The notes under the pieces are model-generated. The model was not told the origin of the DNA. It did not search any database and saw nothing but the letters and a program-made list of their open reading frames with translations. A stretch of 64,000 bases of DNA from Roseomonas sp. GTDB taxonomy: Bacteria > Pseudomonadota > Alphaproteobacteria > Acetobacterales > Acetobacteraceae. Of this stretch, positions 8,917 to 17,523 are shown one piece after another. Position numbers and translations under genes: made by a program. The stretch covers positions 372,001 through 436,000 of the forward strand of contig JAPSLO010000001.1 of the NCBI GenBank assembly GCA_031180725.1, given 5' to 3'. Position 1 is the stretch's first letter, and the number at the start of each line of letters is the position of its first letter.

Positions 8917-8927
8917 GCCTCGTCTCC

Positions 8928-9860
8928 CTATGCCCTGATGGATGGGTGCCAGAAGGTCGCGGCTCGTTCGACGAGCGCGACGCAGCCATAGAAGGCGGTG
9001 CCCGCCACCGCCGCCACCACGATCTCGGCCCAGACCAGGTCCAGTGCCAACTTCGCGGCTTCCGTCGTGATGCGGAAGCCCATGCCTTGCGTAGGGGATC
9101 CGAAAAACTCCGCCACGATGGCGCCGATCAGCGCCAGCGGCGCATTCACCTTCAGCGCGGTGAAGATGAAGGGCAGCGCCGCGGGGAGGCGCAGCATCCA
9201 CAGCGTCTGGACATGACCGGCGGCGTAGCTGCGCATCAGGTCGCGCTCCAGGCGCCCGGTCTCGGCCAGGCCCGCCAACGTGTTCACCAGCATGGGGAAG
9301 AAGGTCATCACCACCACGACGGCCGCCTTGGAAGGCCAGTCAAAACCGAACCACATCACGGCGATCGGCGCGATGCCGATGACCGGCAGGGCGGAAACCA
9401 GATTCGCCACCGGCAGCAGCCCGCGCCGCAGGAAGGGCAGGCGATCCACCAACAGCGCCACGCCGAAGCCGAACAGCCCGCCCAGCGCATAGCCCACCAG
9501 CACCGCCTTGATGAAGGTCTGCACGAAATCCGTCAGCAGCAGGCCGGAGGACGCCGCTATGCGCTGCGCGATGGCGGAGGGTGCGGGCAGCAGCACCATC
9601 GGCACGGCGAAACCCACCACCAGCGCCTCCCACAGCGCCAGCGCCACCGCACCAAAGGCGAGCGGCGCCAGCAATGCCAGCGCCCGCCCGCGCCAGCTCT
9701 TGCCCCCGCCCAGTTCCGCCAGCCGCCCCACCAGCCAGGCCGATAACCCAACCAGCAGCACCAGCCCCGCCCAGAGTGCAGGCCCGCCGCCGGCATGTGC
9801 GGTGTGGATGGCGATGGCGAAGCCCGCCGCGACAATCGCGGCCAGAAGCGCGGTGGTCAT
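8928..9860 (-). CDS. ABC transporter permease (system 2, second permease)
   Basis: A 310-residue membrane protein with two extra N-terminal hydrophobic segments, followed by a BPD_transp_1 permease core. The EAA-type loop is in LERDLMRSYAAGHVQTLWMLRLPAALPFI. The ATG overlaps the stop of the other permease (ATGA), so coupled translation is likely. The long in-frame reading upstream is a shadow of the neighbouring permease gene. With 9857-10729 it probably forms a heterodimeric channel, unlike systems 1 and 3, which have a single permease gene. Confidence 0.87.
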   Translation of the reverse strand: MTTALLAAIVAAGFAIAIHTAHAGGGPALWAGLVLLVGLSAWLVGRLAELGGGKSWRGRALALLAPLAFGAVALALWEALVVGFAVPMVLLPAPSAIAQRIAASSGLLLTDFVQTFIKAVLVGYALGGLFGFGVALLVDRLPFLRRGLLPVANLVSALPVIGIAPIAVMWFGFDWPSKAAVVVVMTFFPMLVNTLAGLAETGRLERDLMRSYAAGHVQTLWMLRLPAALPFIFTALKVNAPLALIGAIVAEFFGSPTQGMGFRITTEAAKLALDLVWAEIVVAAVAGTAFYGCVALVERAATFWHPSIRA

Positions 9861-10729
9861 GCCCGCACCCCCATGCGCCGGTTGACCAGCCGCTCCGTCG
9901 CCGCCAGCAGCCCGACCAGCGTGGCGGAGAGCATCGCCGCCGCCAGCAGCGCGGCCCAGATCTGCAGCGTTTGCCCATAGTAGGAGCCGGAGAGCAGGCG
10001 CGCCCCGAGCCCCGCCTGCGCGCCGGTCGGCAGTTCCGCCACGATGGCTCCCACCACCGCGCCCGCCGCGGCGATCTTCAGGCCGGCGAACAGGAAGGGC
10101 AGGGAACTCGGCACGCGCAGTTTCCAGAACACCTGCGCGCGGCTGGCCGAATAGGTGCGCATCAGGTCGCGTGCCAGCAGGTCGGGCGCGTTCAGCCCCT
10201 TGGTCATAGCGATGGCAACGGGAAAGAAACACAGATAGGCGGCGATCAGCGCCTTCGGCAGCAGTCCTTCCAGCCCCAGCGTGCCGAGTGCCACGATCAC
10301 GATGGGGGCCAGCGCCAGCACCGGGATGGCCTGGCTGGCGATGATCCAGGGCATCAGGCTGCGTTCCAGCGCGCGGATATGCACGATTGCCACCGCCGCC
10401 AGCACGCCGGCCGCGACACCCAGGCCGAAGCCTACCAGCGCCGCTTCCAGCGTGATCCAGCCATGCAGCACCAGGCTCCGGCGAGAGGTGACGGGCAGCG
10501 GCACGGTGCTGCGCCACAGCTCGTCCAGGATCTGGTGCGGCGCCGGCAGCAGCGGGCGGTTGTAGCCCAGCGTGCCGGCGAGGATGTCCCAGGTGCCGAA
10601 GTGCTGACCCGACCGGGCCAGCGTATTCGCCACCACCTGCCAGTTCAGCGCGATGGCGGCCAGGTACCACAGCACGGCCAGCGCCGCCGCCACTACCAGC
10701 ACCGGCAGGGCAGTTTCCCTAAACCTCAT
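9857..10729 (-). CDS. ABC transporter permease (system 2, first permease)
   Basis: A 290-residue permease with an N-terminal membrane segment (ALPVLVVAAALAVLWYLAAIAL) and the usual five-helix core. The EAA-like loop is in LLARDLMRTYSASRAQVFWKLRVPSSLPFL. The start was placed at the ATG before RFRETALP; the ATPase stop lies 8-10 nt inside it, so the two genes overlap by 11 nt. It is clearly related to the next permease but not identical to it. Confidence 0.87.
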   Translation of the reverse strand: MRFRETALPVLVVAAALAVLWYLAAIALNWQVVANTLARSGQHFGTWDILAGTLGYNRPLLPAPHQILDELWRSTVPLPVTSRRSLVLHGWITLEAALVGFGLGVAAGVLAAVAIVHIRALERSLMPWIIASQAIPVLALAPIVIVALGTLGLEGLLPKALIAAYLCFFPVAIAMTKGLNAPDLLARDLMRTYSASRAQVFWKLRVPSSLPFLFAGLKIAAAGAVVGAIVAELPTGAQAGLGARLLSGSYYGQTLQIWAALLAAAMLSATLVGLLAATERLVNRRMGVRA

Positions 10730-11495
10730 AGGAATGCCCTGCCCGCAGCCCTTCGCGCACACGCTGCGCGATGCGCAGGAATTCCGGGGTTTCGCGGATC
10801 TCCAGCGGCCGTTGGGGCCCGAGGTCGCAGGGCACGACGTCCGTGATGCGGCCCGGCCGTGGCGACATCACCACGATGCGCGTCGAGAGAAAGACCGCCT
10901 CCGGGATGGAATGGGTGACGAAGACGACGGTCTTCTGCGTGCGCGCCCAGAGCGCCAGAAGCTGCTCGTTCAGGTGGTCGCGTACGATCTCGTCCAGCGC
11001 GCCGAAGGGCTCGTCCATCAGCAGCAGGGCGGGATCGAAGGCCAGCGCCCGGGCAATGGAGGCGCGCTGCTGCATGCCGCCCGAGAGCTGCCAGGGGAAT
11101 TTTCGGCCGAAGCCGCCCAGGCCCACCATCTCCAACTGCCTCTGTGCGCGCGCACGACGTTCGGCGCGAGACACCCCCATGACCTCCAGCGGCAGGGTGA
11201 CGTTGCTCTCGATCCGCCGCCAGGGCAGCAGCGCCGGCGCCTGGAAGACATAGCCATAGTCGCGCCGCAGCCGCGCTTCCTCCGGGGTCACGCCGTTCAC
11301 GCGGACGGTGCCGCCCGTGGGCTTCTCCAGGTCTGCGATCACGCGCAGCAGCGTGGTCTTGCCGCAGCCTGAAGGCCCGATCAGCGAGACGAACTCGCCC
11401 GACGCCACGGTCAGGCTCACATCGGACAGGGCATGCACCGGCCCGTCCTCCGTGCGGTAGGTCAGGCTGAGGCCGCGCGCCTCAATCGTGGCCAT
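10719..11495 (-). CDS. ABC transporter ATP-binding protein (system 2)
   Basis: A 258-residue ABC ATPase: Walker A IGPSGCGKTT, signature QLSGGMQQR, Walker B LLLMDEPFGALD, switch region VTHSIPEA. It belongs to the SsuB/TauB/NrtD group. The chosen ATG lies 14 nt inside the 3' end of the molybdenum-hydroxylase large-subunit gene, so the importer is physically fused to the oxidoreductase operon. All motifs are intact. Confidence 0.9.
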   Translation of the reverse strand: MATIEARGLSLTYRTEDGPVHALSDVSLTVASGEFVSLIGPSGCGKTTLLRVIADLEKPTGGTVRVNGVTPEEARLRRDYGYVFQAPALLPWRRIESNVTLPLEVMGVSRAERRARAQRQLEMVGLGGFGRKFPWQLSGGMQQRASIARALAFDPALLLMDEPFGALDEIVRDHLNEQLLALWARTQKTVVFVTHSIPEAVFLSTRIVVMSPRPGRITDVVPCDLGPQRPLEIRETPEFLRIAQRVREGLRAGHSYEV

Positions 11496-13836
11496 GCACG
11501 ATCTCCCACAGGCGCGAGGGGGAGAGGGGGATCTCCGTGATCTCGATGCCGCGCGCGGGCAGGTCCAGCGCATCCTCGATGGCCTGGGCGTAAAGCGCGC
11601 CGACCGGGATCGCCCCACCTTCGCCCGCCCCCTTGGTGCCGAGCGGATTGAGCGGCGAAGGCGTCACGGTATGGCGCAGCTCCATCCGCGGCACGTCGAG
11701 CGCGGTGGGCAGGAGGTAGTCGGCCAGTGAGGCGTTCAGCAACTGCCCGTCCTCGGACCAGGTGAGCTCCTCGAAGAAGGCGTTGCCGATACCCTGCGCT
11801 ACGCCGCCCTGGATCTGGCCGGCCAGGATCAGCGGGTTCAGCACCGTCCCGCAGTCATGCACCACCACATAGCGCAGGATGGCGGGGCGCAGCGTCTCGG
11901 CATCCACCTCGATCACCATGGCATGGACGCCGGCGGCGGTGGCGCCCATCTCCGGGCCAAAATAGCTGGTGGCTTCCAGCCCGGGCTCGGTCCCCGGCTT
12001 CACCGCACCGCGCAGCGGGTTCGCCTTCTGGGCCAGCGCGCCCAGCGTGATATGGCGTTCCGGGATGCCCGCGATGGAGACCCGGCCGCCGTCCAGCACC
12101 AGATCCTCTTCCGCGCATTCGAAATGCTCGGCGGCCGCCTTCAGCACCTTCTTCCGCACCTCCACCGCGGCGCCATGGGTTGCGGCGCCCGCCACCACCG
12201 CGCCGCGGCTGGCGAAGGTGCCCACGCCCCAGTCGAACTGGTCGGTGTCGCCGGTGGTTACCTCCACATCGCGCGCATCCAGGCCGAGCTGTTCGGCGAC
12301 CACCTGCGCGAAGGCGGTGAAATGGCCCTGGCCCTGGGTGCCGATACCGGTCGCCAGCGTCACCTTGCCGCTGGTCTGAACGCGGACCTTGGCGCCTTCG
12401 TACGGTCCGATGCCGGTGCCTTCCACATAGCAGACCACGCCGAGGCCGAGGTGCCGGCCCTCCGCCTTCGCTTTTGCCTTTTCGGTGGCGAAACCGGCAT
12501 GGCCGATGGCGTCCAGCGCCGCATCCAGGATCGGCCCGTAGTTGCCGCTGTCATAGGTCAGCGGCGCGAAGTCCTGGTAGATGATCTCGTTCCGATAGGG
12601 GAAGGCGTCGGGCGGGATCAGGTTGCGGCGGCGGATCTCCACGCGATCCAGCCCCAGCTCCCGCGCCGCCGCATCCATCAGCCGCTCCATCACGAAGATG
12701 CCGTGCTGCCGGCCGGCGCCGCGATAGGGCGTGACGAGGGTGCGGTTCGTGTAGACGGCACGAAATCGGCTCTCATAGGCCGGGATGTCGTAGCAGTTCA
12801 GCAGCGTGCATTGGCTGTTCAGCGGCACCGTAAGGCCATAGGGATTATAGGCACCGGTATCCATCAGGAACTCGTCGCGCACGCCCAGGATGCGGCCGTT
12901 CCCATCCAGCGCCAGCTCCGCATCATGGAGCTGCCCGCGCTCATGGGTGGTGGCGACGAAGTGTTCGAGACGGTCCTCAATCCACTTCACTGGCCGTTCC
13001 AGCCGCAGCGCGATCCAGGGGATCAGCACTTCCTCCGGGTAGAACATCATCATCTTCGGCCCGAAGCCGCCGCCGATGAAGGGCGCGATGACCCGCACCT
13101 GCCGTTCCGAGAGGCCGAGCATCGCGGCCAATCCGTTGCGGATCACGACCGGCGCCTGGGTGGTGTCCCACACCGTCAGCCGATCCGACTTCACATCCCA
13201 GTCGGCGACGATGCCGCGCGTCTCCATCGCCATGGAGGCGCCGTGATCGTACCAGAAACGCCGGCGGATGATGTGGGCCGCACCTGCGCGTGCCGCAGCG
13301 TAGTCGCCCTTCCGCTGAACCACCTCCGCCGCGATGTTGTCCGGCAGGTCTTCGTGCACGCGCGGCGCGCCGGGGACGATGGCGGCCTCCAGATCGCCCA
13401 GAACGGGCCTGGTGGCGAACTCCAACACGATGTCGCCCACCGCATCCTCCGCGACGTAGCGGCTTTCGGCGACGACCATGACAATGGGCTCGCCCAGGTG
13501 TCGCACTACGCCTTTCGCCAGCGGCACCTGGCAACGCTGGCGGAAGGTCATGCCGGCGATGGGCGGCGGTGGTACCAGCAGCGGGCCTGGCTGCCAGTAT
13601 TCGCCCAGATCCTCCGCCGTGATCACCGCCACGACGCCAGGGCGTGCCTTCACGGCTGAGACATCGATGGACAGGATCTCCGCATGCGCATGCGGGCTGC
13701 GCAGGAAGGCTGCGTGCAGCATGCGCGGCAGTTCCACATCATCCACGAACAGCGCGCGGCCGGTCAGCAGGCGCGGATCCTCGTTGCGCGTCAGCGGGCG
13801 ACCGATCTGGCGCGTCTCACGCGGGGCGTCCATCAT
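11482..13836 (-). CDS. Molybdenum hydroxylase large (molybdopterin) subunit, form-II CoxL / XDH type
   Basis: A 784-residue molybdopterin-binding subunit of the xanthine-dehydrogenase/aldehyde-oxidase family. The N-terminal domain starts IGRPLTRNEDPRLLTGRALFVDD. The active-site loop PYRGAGR (near residue 368) is the form-II type rather than the AYXCSFR loop of true CO dehydrogenase. The catalytic Glu lies in GTKGAGEGG (near residue 734). It hydroxylates an unknown substrate, for example a purine, pyrimidine or aldehyde, with water as the oxygen source. Start: the first of two adjacent ATGs, which overlaps the small-subunit stop as ATGA and is preceded by GGGAG. It works with the two subunits encoded just upstream. 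Confidence 0.9.
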   Translation of the reverse strand: MMDAPRETRQIGRPLTRNEDPRLLTGRALFVDDVELPRMLHAAFLRSPHAHAEILSIDVSAVKARPGVVAVITAEDLGEYWQPGPLLVPPPPIAGMTFRQRCQVPLAKGVVRHLGEPIVMVVAESRYVAEDAVGDIVLEFATRPVLGDLEAAIVPGAPRVHEDLPDNIAAEVVQRKGDYAAARAGAAHIIRRRFWYDHGASMAMETRGIVADWDVKSDRLTVWDTTQAPVVIRNGLAAMLGLSERQVRVIAPFIGGGFGPKMMMFYPEEVLIPWIALRLERPVKWIEDRLEHFVATTHERGQLHDAELALDGNGRILGVRDEFLMDTGAYNPYGLTVPLNSQCTLLNCYDIPAYESRFRAVYTNRTLVTPYRGAGRQHGIFVMERLMDAAARELGLDRVEIRRRNLIPPDAFPYRNEIIYQDFAPLTYDSGNYGPILDAALDAIGHAGFATEKAKAKAEGRHLGLGVVCYVEGTGIGPYEGAKVRVQTSGKVTLATGIGTQGQGHFTAFAQVVAEQLGLDARDVEVTTGDTDQFDWGVGTFASRGAVVAGAATHGAAVEVRKKVLKAAAEHFECAEEDLVLDGGRVSIAGIPERHITLGALAQKANPLRGAVKPGTEPGLEATSYFGPEMGATAAGVHAMVIEVDAETLRPAILRYVVVHDCGTVLNPLILAGQIQGGVAQGIGNAFFEELTWSEDGQLLNASLADYLLPTALDVPRMELRHTVTPSPLNPLGTKGAGEGGAIPVGALYAQAIEDALDLPARGIEITEIPLSPSRLWEIVHGHD

Positions 13837-14318
13837 ACACTCTCCCGCAGGCGCCGCGCGGCCAGCAGCACGGCATCCACGATGTGCTGATAGCCCGTGC
13901 AGCGGCAGAGATTGCCAGACAGCGCGTGCCGCACCTCGTCCTCGCTCGGGGTCGGGTTCTCCTCCAGGAAGGCCGACATCGTCATCAGGATGCCCGGCGT
14001 GCAGTATCCGCATTGCAGGCCGTGCGCATCCTGGAAAGCCTGCTGCAGGACGGAGAGCTGCCCGCGCGCCGGCGCCAGCCCCTCCACCGTGGCGATGGAC
14101 ATGCCATCCGCCTGCACGGCGAAAATCAGGCAGGACCGCACCGGCGCGCCCTCCAGCCGGATCGTGCAGGCGCCGCAGACGCCATGTTCGCAGCCCACAT
14201 GCGTGCCGCTCAGCCTGATCTCGTGCCGCAGGAAGTCGGAGAGCAGCAGCCGCGGTTCTACCTCGCGCCGGAACTCTGTGCCATTGACGGTGAGGGTCAC
14301 CGGAACGCGCTGCGTCAT
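13833..14318 (-). CDS. Molybdenum hydroxylase small (2Fe-2S) subunit, CoxS type
   Basis: A 161-residue iron-sulfur subunit. The plant-ferredoxin-like cluster motif GCEHGVCGACT with a further Cys in VRSCLIF is in the N-terminal half. The second cluster site, QCGYCTPG followed by CRCTGYQ, is in the C-terminal half. It transfers electrons from the molybdenum centre to the FAD subunit. The gene overlaps both its neighbours by 4 nt, as expected for a translationally coupled three-subunit enzyme. Its length is typical of the family. Confidence 0.93.
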   Translation of the reverse strand: MTQRVPVTLTVNGTEFRREVEPRLLLSDFLRHEIRLSGTHVGCEHGVCGACTIRLEGAPVRSCLIFAVQADGMSIATVEGLAPARGQLSVLQQAFQDAHGLQCGYCTPGILMTMSAFLEENPTPSEDEVRHALSGNLCRCTGYQHIVDAVLLAARRLRESV

Positions 14319-15181
14319 GCTGCGCGGCCCTTCGCCAGCAGCAGCGCGCGCCGGGCCAGTACGCCGGCCAGATGCCGTTGATAGCCTGCACTGGCCTGGA
14401 CGCTGCCCAACGGCTCCACCTCGTCGCGCAGCAATTCGGCGGCCGCGGCAATATCGGCTTCGCCCAGCCGCGTGCCCAGCAGCGCCGCCGCGGCGCGCGG
14501 TGCGGCCACGGGTGTCGGTCCTGCGCTGCAACAGGCGATGCGCGCCGCGATGCACATCCCGGCCGCGTCCAACGTGACCACCGCCGCAACGCCCATCATC
14601 GGGTAGTCGCCCTGGCGTCGCGCTACCTCCAGAAAGGCGGTGCCGCTGCGCGGGGGCAGGGCGGGCAGGCGGATTTCCGTCAGCATCTCGTCCGGCCGTA
14701 GTGCGGTGGTGAGCGGACCGAGGAAGAAGTCCGCCGCCGCCACCTCCCGCTCCCCCGCTGCATTGCGCAGCCCAAATCGCGCGTCCAGCGCCAGCATCAC
14801 CGCCGGCATCTCGGAGGCCGGGTCGGCATGCGAGAGATTGCCCCCGATGGTGCCTCGGTTGCGGATCTGCGGATGCGCCACCTCGTGCAGCGCCTCCGCC
14901 AGAATCGGGTGCGTCCGGGCGGCCGTGGCGTCCCGTTCCAGCCGGGCATGGCGCAGCATGGCGCCGAGGCGCAGCGCGCCGTTCTCTTCCACTACCGAAT
15001 CGAGGCCCGCCACACGGTTCAGGTCCACCAGGATGGCAGGTTGCGCGACCCGGAAATTCATCGCCGGCACCAGGCTCTGCCCGCCGGCCAGGAAGCGCGC
15101 TTCCTCGCCATGCGCGGCCTTCAGCGCCAGCGCCTCCGCCAGGCTGGCCGGCGCGTGCCATTCAAAGGGCGCGGGCTTCAC
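14315..15181 (-). CDS. Molybdenum hydroxylase medium (FAD) subunit, CoxM type
   Basis: A 288-residue FAD-binding subunit. The flavin motifs are FLAGGQSLVPAMNFR (AGGQS type) and RNRGTIGGNLSHADPASE (TIGGN type). A GTG start is proposed at 15181, because it gives the family-typical opening MKPAPFEWHAP and has GAGGT 9 nt upstream; no ATG suits. It is the first gene of the apparent coxM-coxS-coxL-ABC transporter operon. The promoter should lie in the 135-nt gap shared with the divergent gene at 15317. Confidence 0.9.
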   Translation of the reverse strand: MKPAPFEWHAPASLAEALALKAAHGEEARFLAGGQSLVPAMNFRVAQPAILVDLNRVAGLDSVVEENGALRLGAMLRHARLERDATAARTHPILAEALHEVAHPQIRNRGTIGGNLSHADPASEMPAVMLALDARFGLRNAAGEREVAAADFFLGPLTTALRPDEMLTEIRLPALPPRSGTAFLEVARRQGDYPMMGVAAVVTLDAAGMCIAARIACCSAGPTPVAAPRAAAALLGTRLGEADIAAAAELLRDEVEPLGSVQASAGYQRHLAGVLARRALLLAKGRAA

Positions 15182-15316
15182 GTCGAATACCTCATGGTCC
15201 CGAAACTGCCAGAGATTAGGCCGCCGTCGAGAGGGGATTCGGTGCGGCAATCCCCTACCGCGCTGTTGCCATGCCGCGGCCTTGCGCAGCCTGCCCCGGG
15301 GGTGGTCAGTTGGGCC

Positions 15317-15877
15317 ATGCCGCTTGCCTATCTCGCCGGACCCGATGTGTTTCTGCCGAATGCGCCCGACCACGCCGCCCGCAAGGCCGCCATCTGCACG
15401 GCCCACGGCATAACGCCGCTTTCGCCCCTGAACGAGGACATCGCCAGCCTGGCCGCGATGCCGGAACAGAGGGCCTGGCGCGCCATCTTCGCCAAGGACC
15501 TGGCGATGATGGAGCGCGCCGATCTCGTGATTGCCAACCTGACCCCTTTCCGCGGCGCCAGCGCCGATGCCGGCACCCTAGTGGAGCTGGGCTGGTTCCT
15601 GGGTCGCGGGAAGCCGATCTTCGCCTATTCCAACAGCGCGACGCCCTTCGCCGAGCGCAGCCGCGCCGTGCTGGAAAGGCTGCCGGACCCGATGCCGGGC
15701 CTCACCGTCGGCGGATTCGGTCTGCCGGACAACCTGATGATCCCCGGCGCCGTGGAGACCACCGGCCATCCCATCCTGCTGCCGCAGGGCGGGGCAGACC
15801 TGCCCTTCGACAGCTTGGAAGTCTTTGAACGCTGTGTGGCGCTGGCCGCGAGCACCCTGCTAGGTCGGGTCGCTTGA
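15317..15877 (+). CDS. Nucleoside 2-deoxyribosyltransferase-like protein
   Basis: A 186-residue Rossmann-like protein with the features of the nucleoside 2-deoxyribosyltransferase family: an N-terminal MPLAYLAGPDVFLPNA, a central Asp-rich segment KDLAMMERADLVIANLTPFRGASADAGT, and the candidate catalytic Glu in LVELGWFLGRGKPIFAYSN. The family cleaves N-glycosidic bonds of deoxynucleosides or related nucleotides, freeing the base. It is divergent from the molybdenum hydroxylase operon, so release of a nucleobase for oxidation is a plausible but unproven link. The 3' end overlaps the convergent deacetylase gene by 18 nt. Confidence 0.8.
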   Translation: MPLAYLAGPDVFLPNAPDHAARKAAICTAHGITPLSPLNEDIASLAAMPEQRAWRAIFAKDLAMMERADLVIANLTPFRGASADAGTLVELGWFLGRGKPIFAYSNSATPFAERSRAVLERLPDPMPGLTVGGFGLPDNLMIPGAVETTGHPILLPQGGADLPFDSLEVFERCVALAASTLLGRVA

Positions 15878-16750
15878 TCCCAGATACCACTCTGCAATCT
15901 CCCGCCCCTGCATGAAGACCAGGTCGGGGTTCGCGGCGAGTTCGGTCATCAACGTCTCGAAGGCGCCGATCCGGTGGGGGACGCCGGTGATGTAGGGATG
16001 GATGGCGATGCACATCACCTTCGGCCCGCCCAGCGGCCTGTCGGAGCGCGCCTCCTCCAGCAGCCGCGCCACCTGCAAACGGGCGCGGCGGGCCAGCTCC
16101 TCGGAGGGATGGTGCTGGATCATCGCCACCGGAATGTCGTTTAGTTCCACGGAATAGGGCATGGTCAGCACCTGGCCATGCGTGGTGGAAAGTCGCGCCG
16201 GCAGGTCATCCACCACGAAATCGGCGATGTAGCGGATGCCGGCCTCGGCCAGCAGGTCGGGCGTCTCCAGCGTCTCGGTCAGGCCTGGGCCGAGCCATCC
16301 GGCCACTGCCTCTCCGGTGAAGCCGCGAATTGTGTCCACCGTCTGTTGGATCATGGCGCGCTGGTCCGGCACCTTATGGGTGGGCACCTGCACGAAGCCG
16401 TGGCCCATGAATTCCCAGCCTGCATCGCGCGCCGCGCCGGCGACACGCGGATAAGCGGTGCAGACCGATCCGTTGACCGAGAGTGTCGGTTGGATGCCCA
16501 GCCGCTGGAACAGCGCCAGGAAGCGCCAGAAGCCCACGCGCATCCCGTATTCGTGCCAGGCCCAGTTGGCGACATCCGGCTGCAAGGCCGCGCCGGTCGG
16601 GGCCACCAGCACCTGGCGCGGCATGGGGTTGTCAATCAGCCAGTTCTCGACATTCACAACCGGCCAGACCGCTACCTTCTTGCCGCCCGGCAGGGCGATG
16701 CGCGGGCGGTCAATGCTGGCGGTGTAGGGCAGGCGTTCCACAGGACGCAT
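15860..16750 (-). CDS. Polysaccharide-deacetylase-fold protein, PuuE allantoinase-like
   Basis: A 296-residue protein of the NodB/polysaccharide deacetylase fold. It resembles the PuuE-type allantoinase branch, with segments such as LSVNGSVCTAYP, WEFMGHGFVQ, GWLGPGLTETLETPDLLAEAGIRYIADFVVDDLP and IAIHPYITGVPHR. In PuuE the fold hydrolyses allantoin; related members act on other amide or imide groups. The ATG overlaps the stop of the ATPase gene (TGATG), so it is the last gene of the split allophanate hydrolase plus system 3 operon. The exact substrate is not established. Confidence 0.75.
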   Translation of the reverse strand: MRPVERLPYTASIDRPRIALPGGKKVAVWPVVNVENWLIDNPMPRQVLVAPTGAALQPDVANWAWHEYGMRVGFWRFLALFQRLGIQPTLSVNGSVCTAYPRVAGAARDAGWEFMGHGFVQVPTHKVPDQRAMIQQTVDTIRGFTGEAVAGWLGPGLTETLETPDLLAEAGIRYIADFVVDDLPARLSTTHGQVLTMPYSVELNDIPVAMIQHHPSEELARRARLQVARLLEEARSDRPLGGPKVMCIAIHPYITGVPHRIGAFETLMTELAANPDLVFMQGREIAEWYLGSSDPT

Positions 16751-17523
16751 CAGGCCGCCTTTTTCGCGTGATGGGAATGCAGCCGCGCCGAAAGCTCGCG
16801 GCGTACGGCGTTGAACTCGGGCGATGCGACATCGCGCGGCCGAGGCAGGGTGATCCGGTGCTCGCAGGCGATGCGGCCGGGGCCGGGCTCCATCACCACC
16901 ACGCGGTCGGCCAGGAAGATCGCCTCCTCAATCGAATGCGTCACGAACAGCACCGTCAGCCCGGTGCGCTGCCACAGCTCCAGCAGCTCATCCTGCAACC
17001 GCTCCCGCGTCATCGCGTCCAGCGCGCCGAAGGGCTCGTCCATCAGCACGATCTCGGCGTCATTCGCCAGCACCCTCGCAATCGCCACGCGCTGCTTCAT
17101 CCCGCCTGAGAGCTGGTGCGGATAGGCGTCGGCGAAGCGTGAAAGCCCGACCAGCGCCACGAAGCGCTCAACCGTCTCCTTCAACTCGGATTTCGGGCGG
17201 CCGCGGCTGGCGGGGCCGAAGCCGATATTCTCCCGCACGGTCAGCCAGGGGAACAGGCCGTAATCCTGGAAGACCATGCCGCGGTCGGGCGCCGGGCCCT
17301 GGATGGGCTTGCCCCACATCAGGGCGGTGCCGACGGTCGGCGGCTCGAAGCCTGCCACGATCCGTAGCAGCGTGGACTTGCCGCAGCCCGAGGCGCCGAT
17401 CAGGCAGACGAACTCGCCCTTCCTCACGGTCAGGTTGGCGTCGCGCAGCGCCTCGATGCGCGTATCGTTGAAGGCATAGGTCTTACCCACGCCTTGGACG
17501 TCCAGGATCGGAAGCTCAGCCAT
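16750..17523 (-). CDS. NitT/TauT-type ABC transporter ATP-binding protein (system 3)
   Basis: A 257-residue ABC ATPase. Walker A is IGASGCGKST, the Q-loop region MVFQDYGLFPW, the signature HQLSGGMKQR, Walker B IVLMDEPFGALD and the switch THSIEEA. The C-terminus is Lys/His-rich (HSHHAKKAA). It overlaps the permease gene upstream by 8 nt and the deacetylase gene downstream by 1 nt. It energises import by the system 3 permease and binding protein. Confidence 0.9.
   Translation of the reverse strand: MAELPILDVQGVGKTYAFNDTRIEALRDANLTVRKGEFVCLIGASGCGKSTLLRIVAGFEPPTVGTALMWGKPIQGPAPDRGMVFQDYGLFPWLTVRENIGFGPASRGRPKSELKETVERFVALVGLSRFADAYPHQLSGGMKQRVAIARVLANDAEIVLMDEPFGALDAMTRERLQDELLELWQRTGLTVLFVTHSIEEAIFLADRVVVMEPGPGRIACEHRITLPRPRDVASPEFNAVRRELSARLHSHHAKKAA

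Noticed and set aside
11482-15181. Aerobic carbon monoxide dehydrogenase
   Set aside because: The large subunit has PYRGAGR rather than the AYXCSFR loop needed for the Cu-Mo site, and no CoxD/E/F accessory genes are adjacent.
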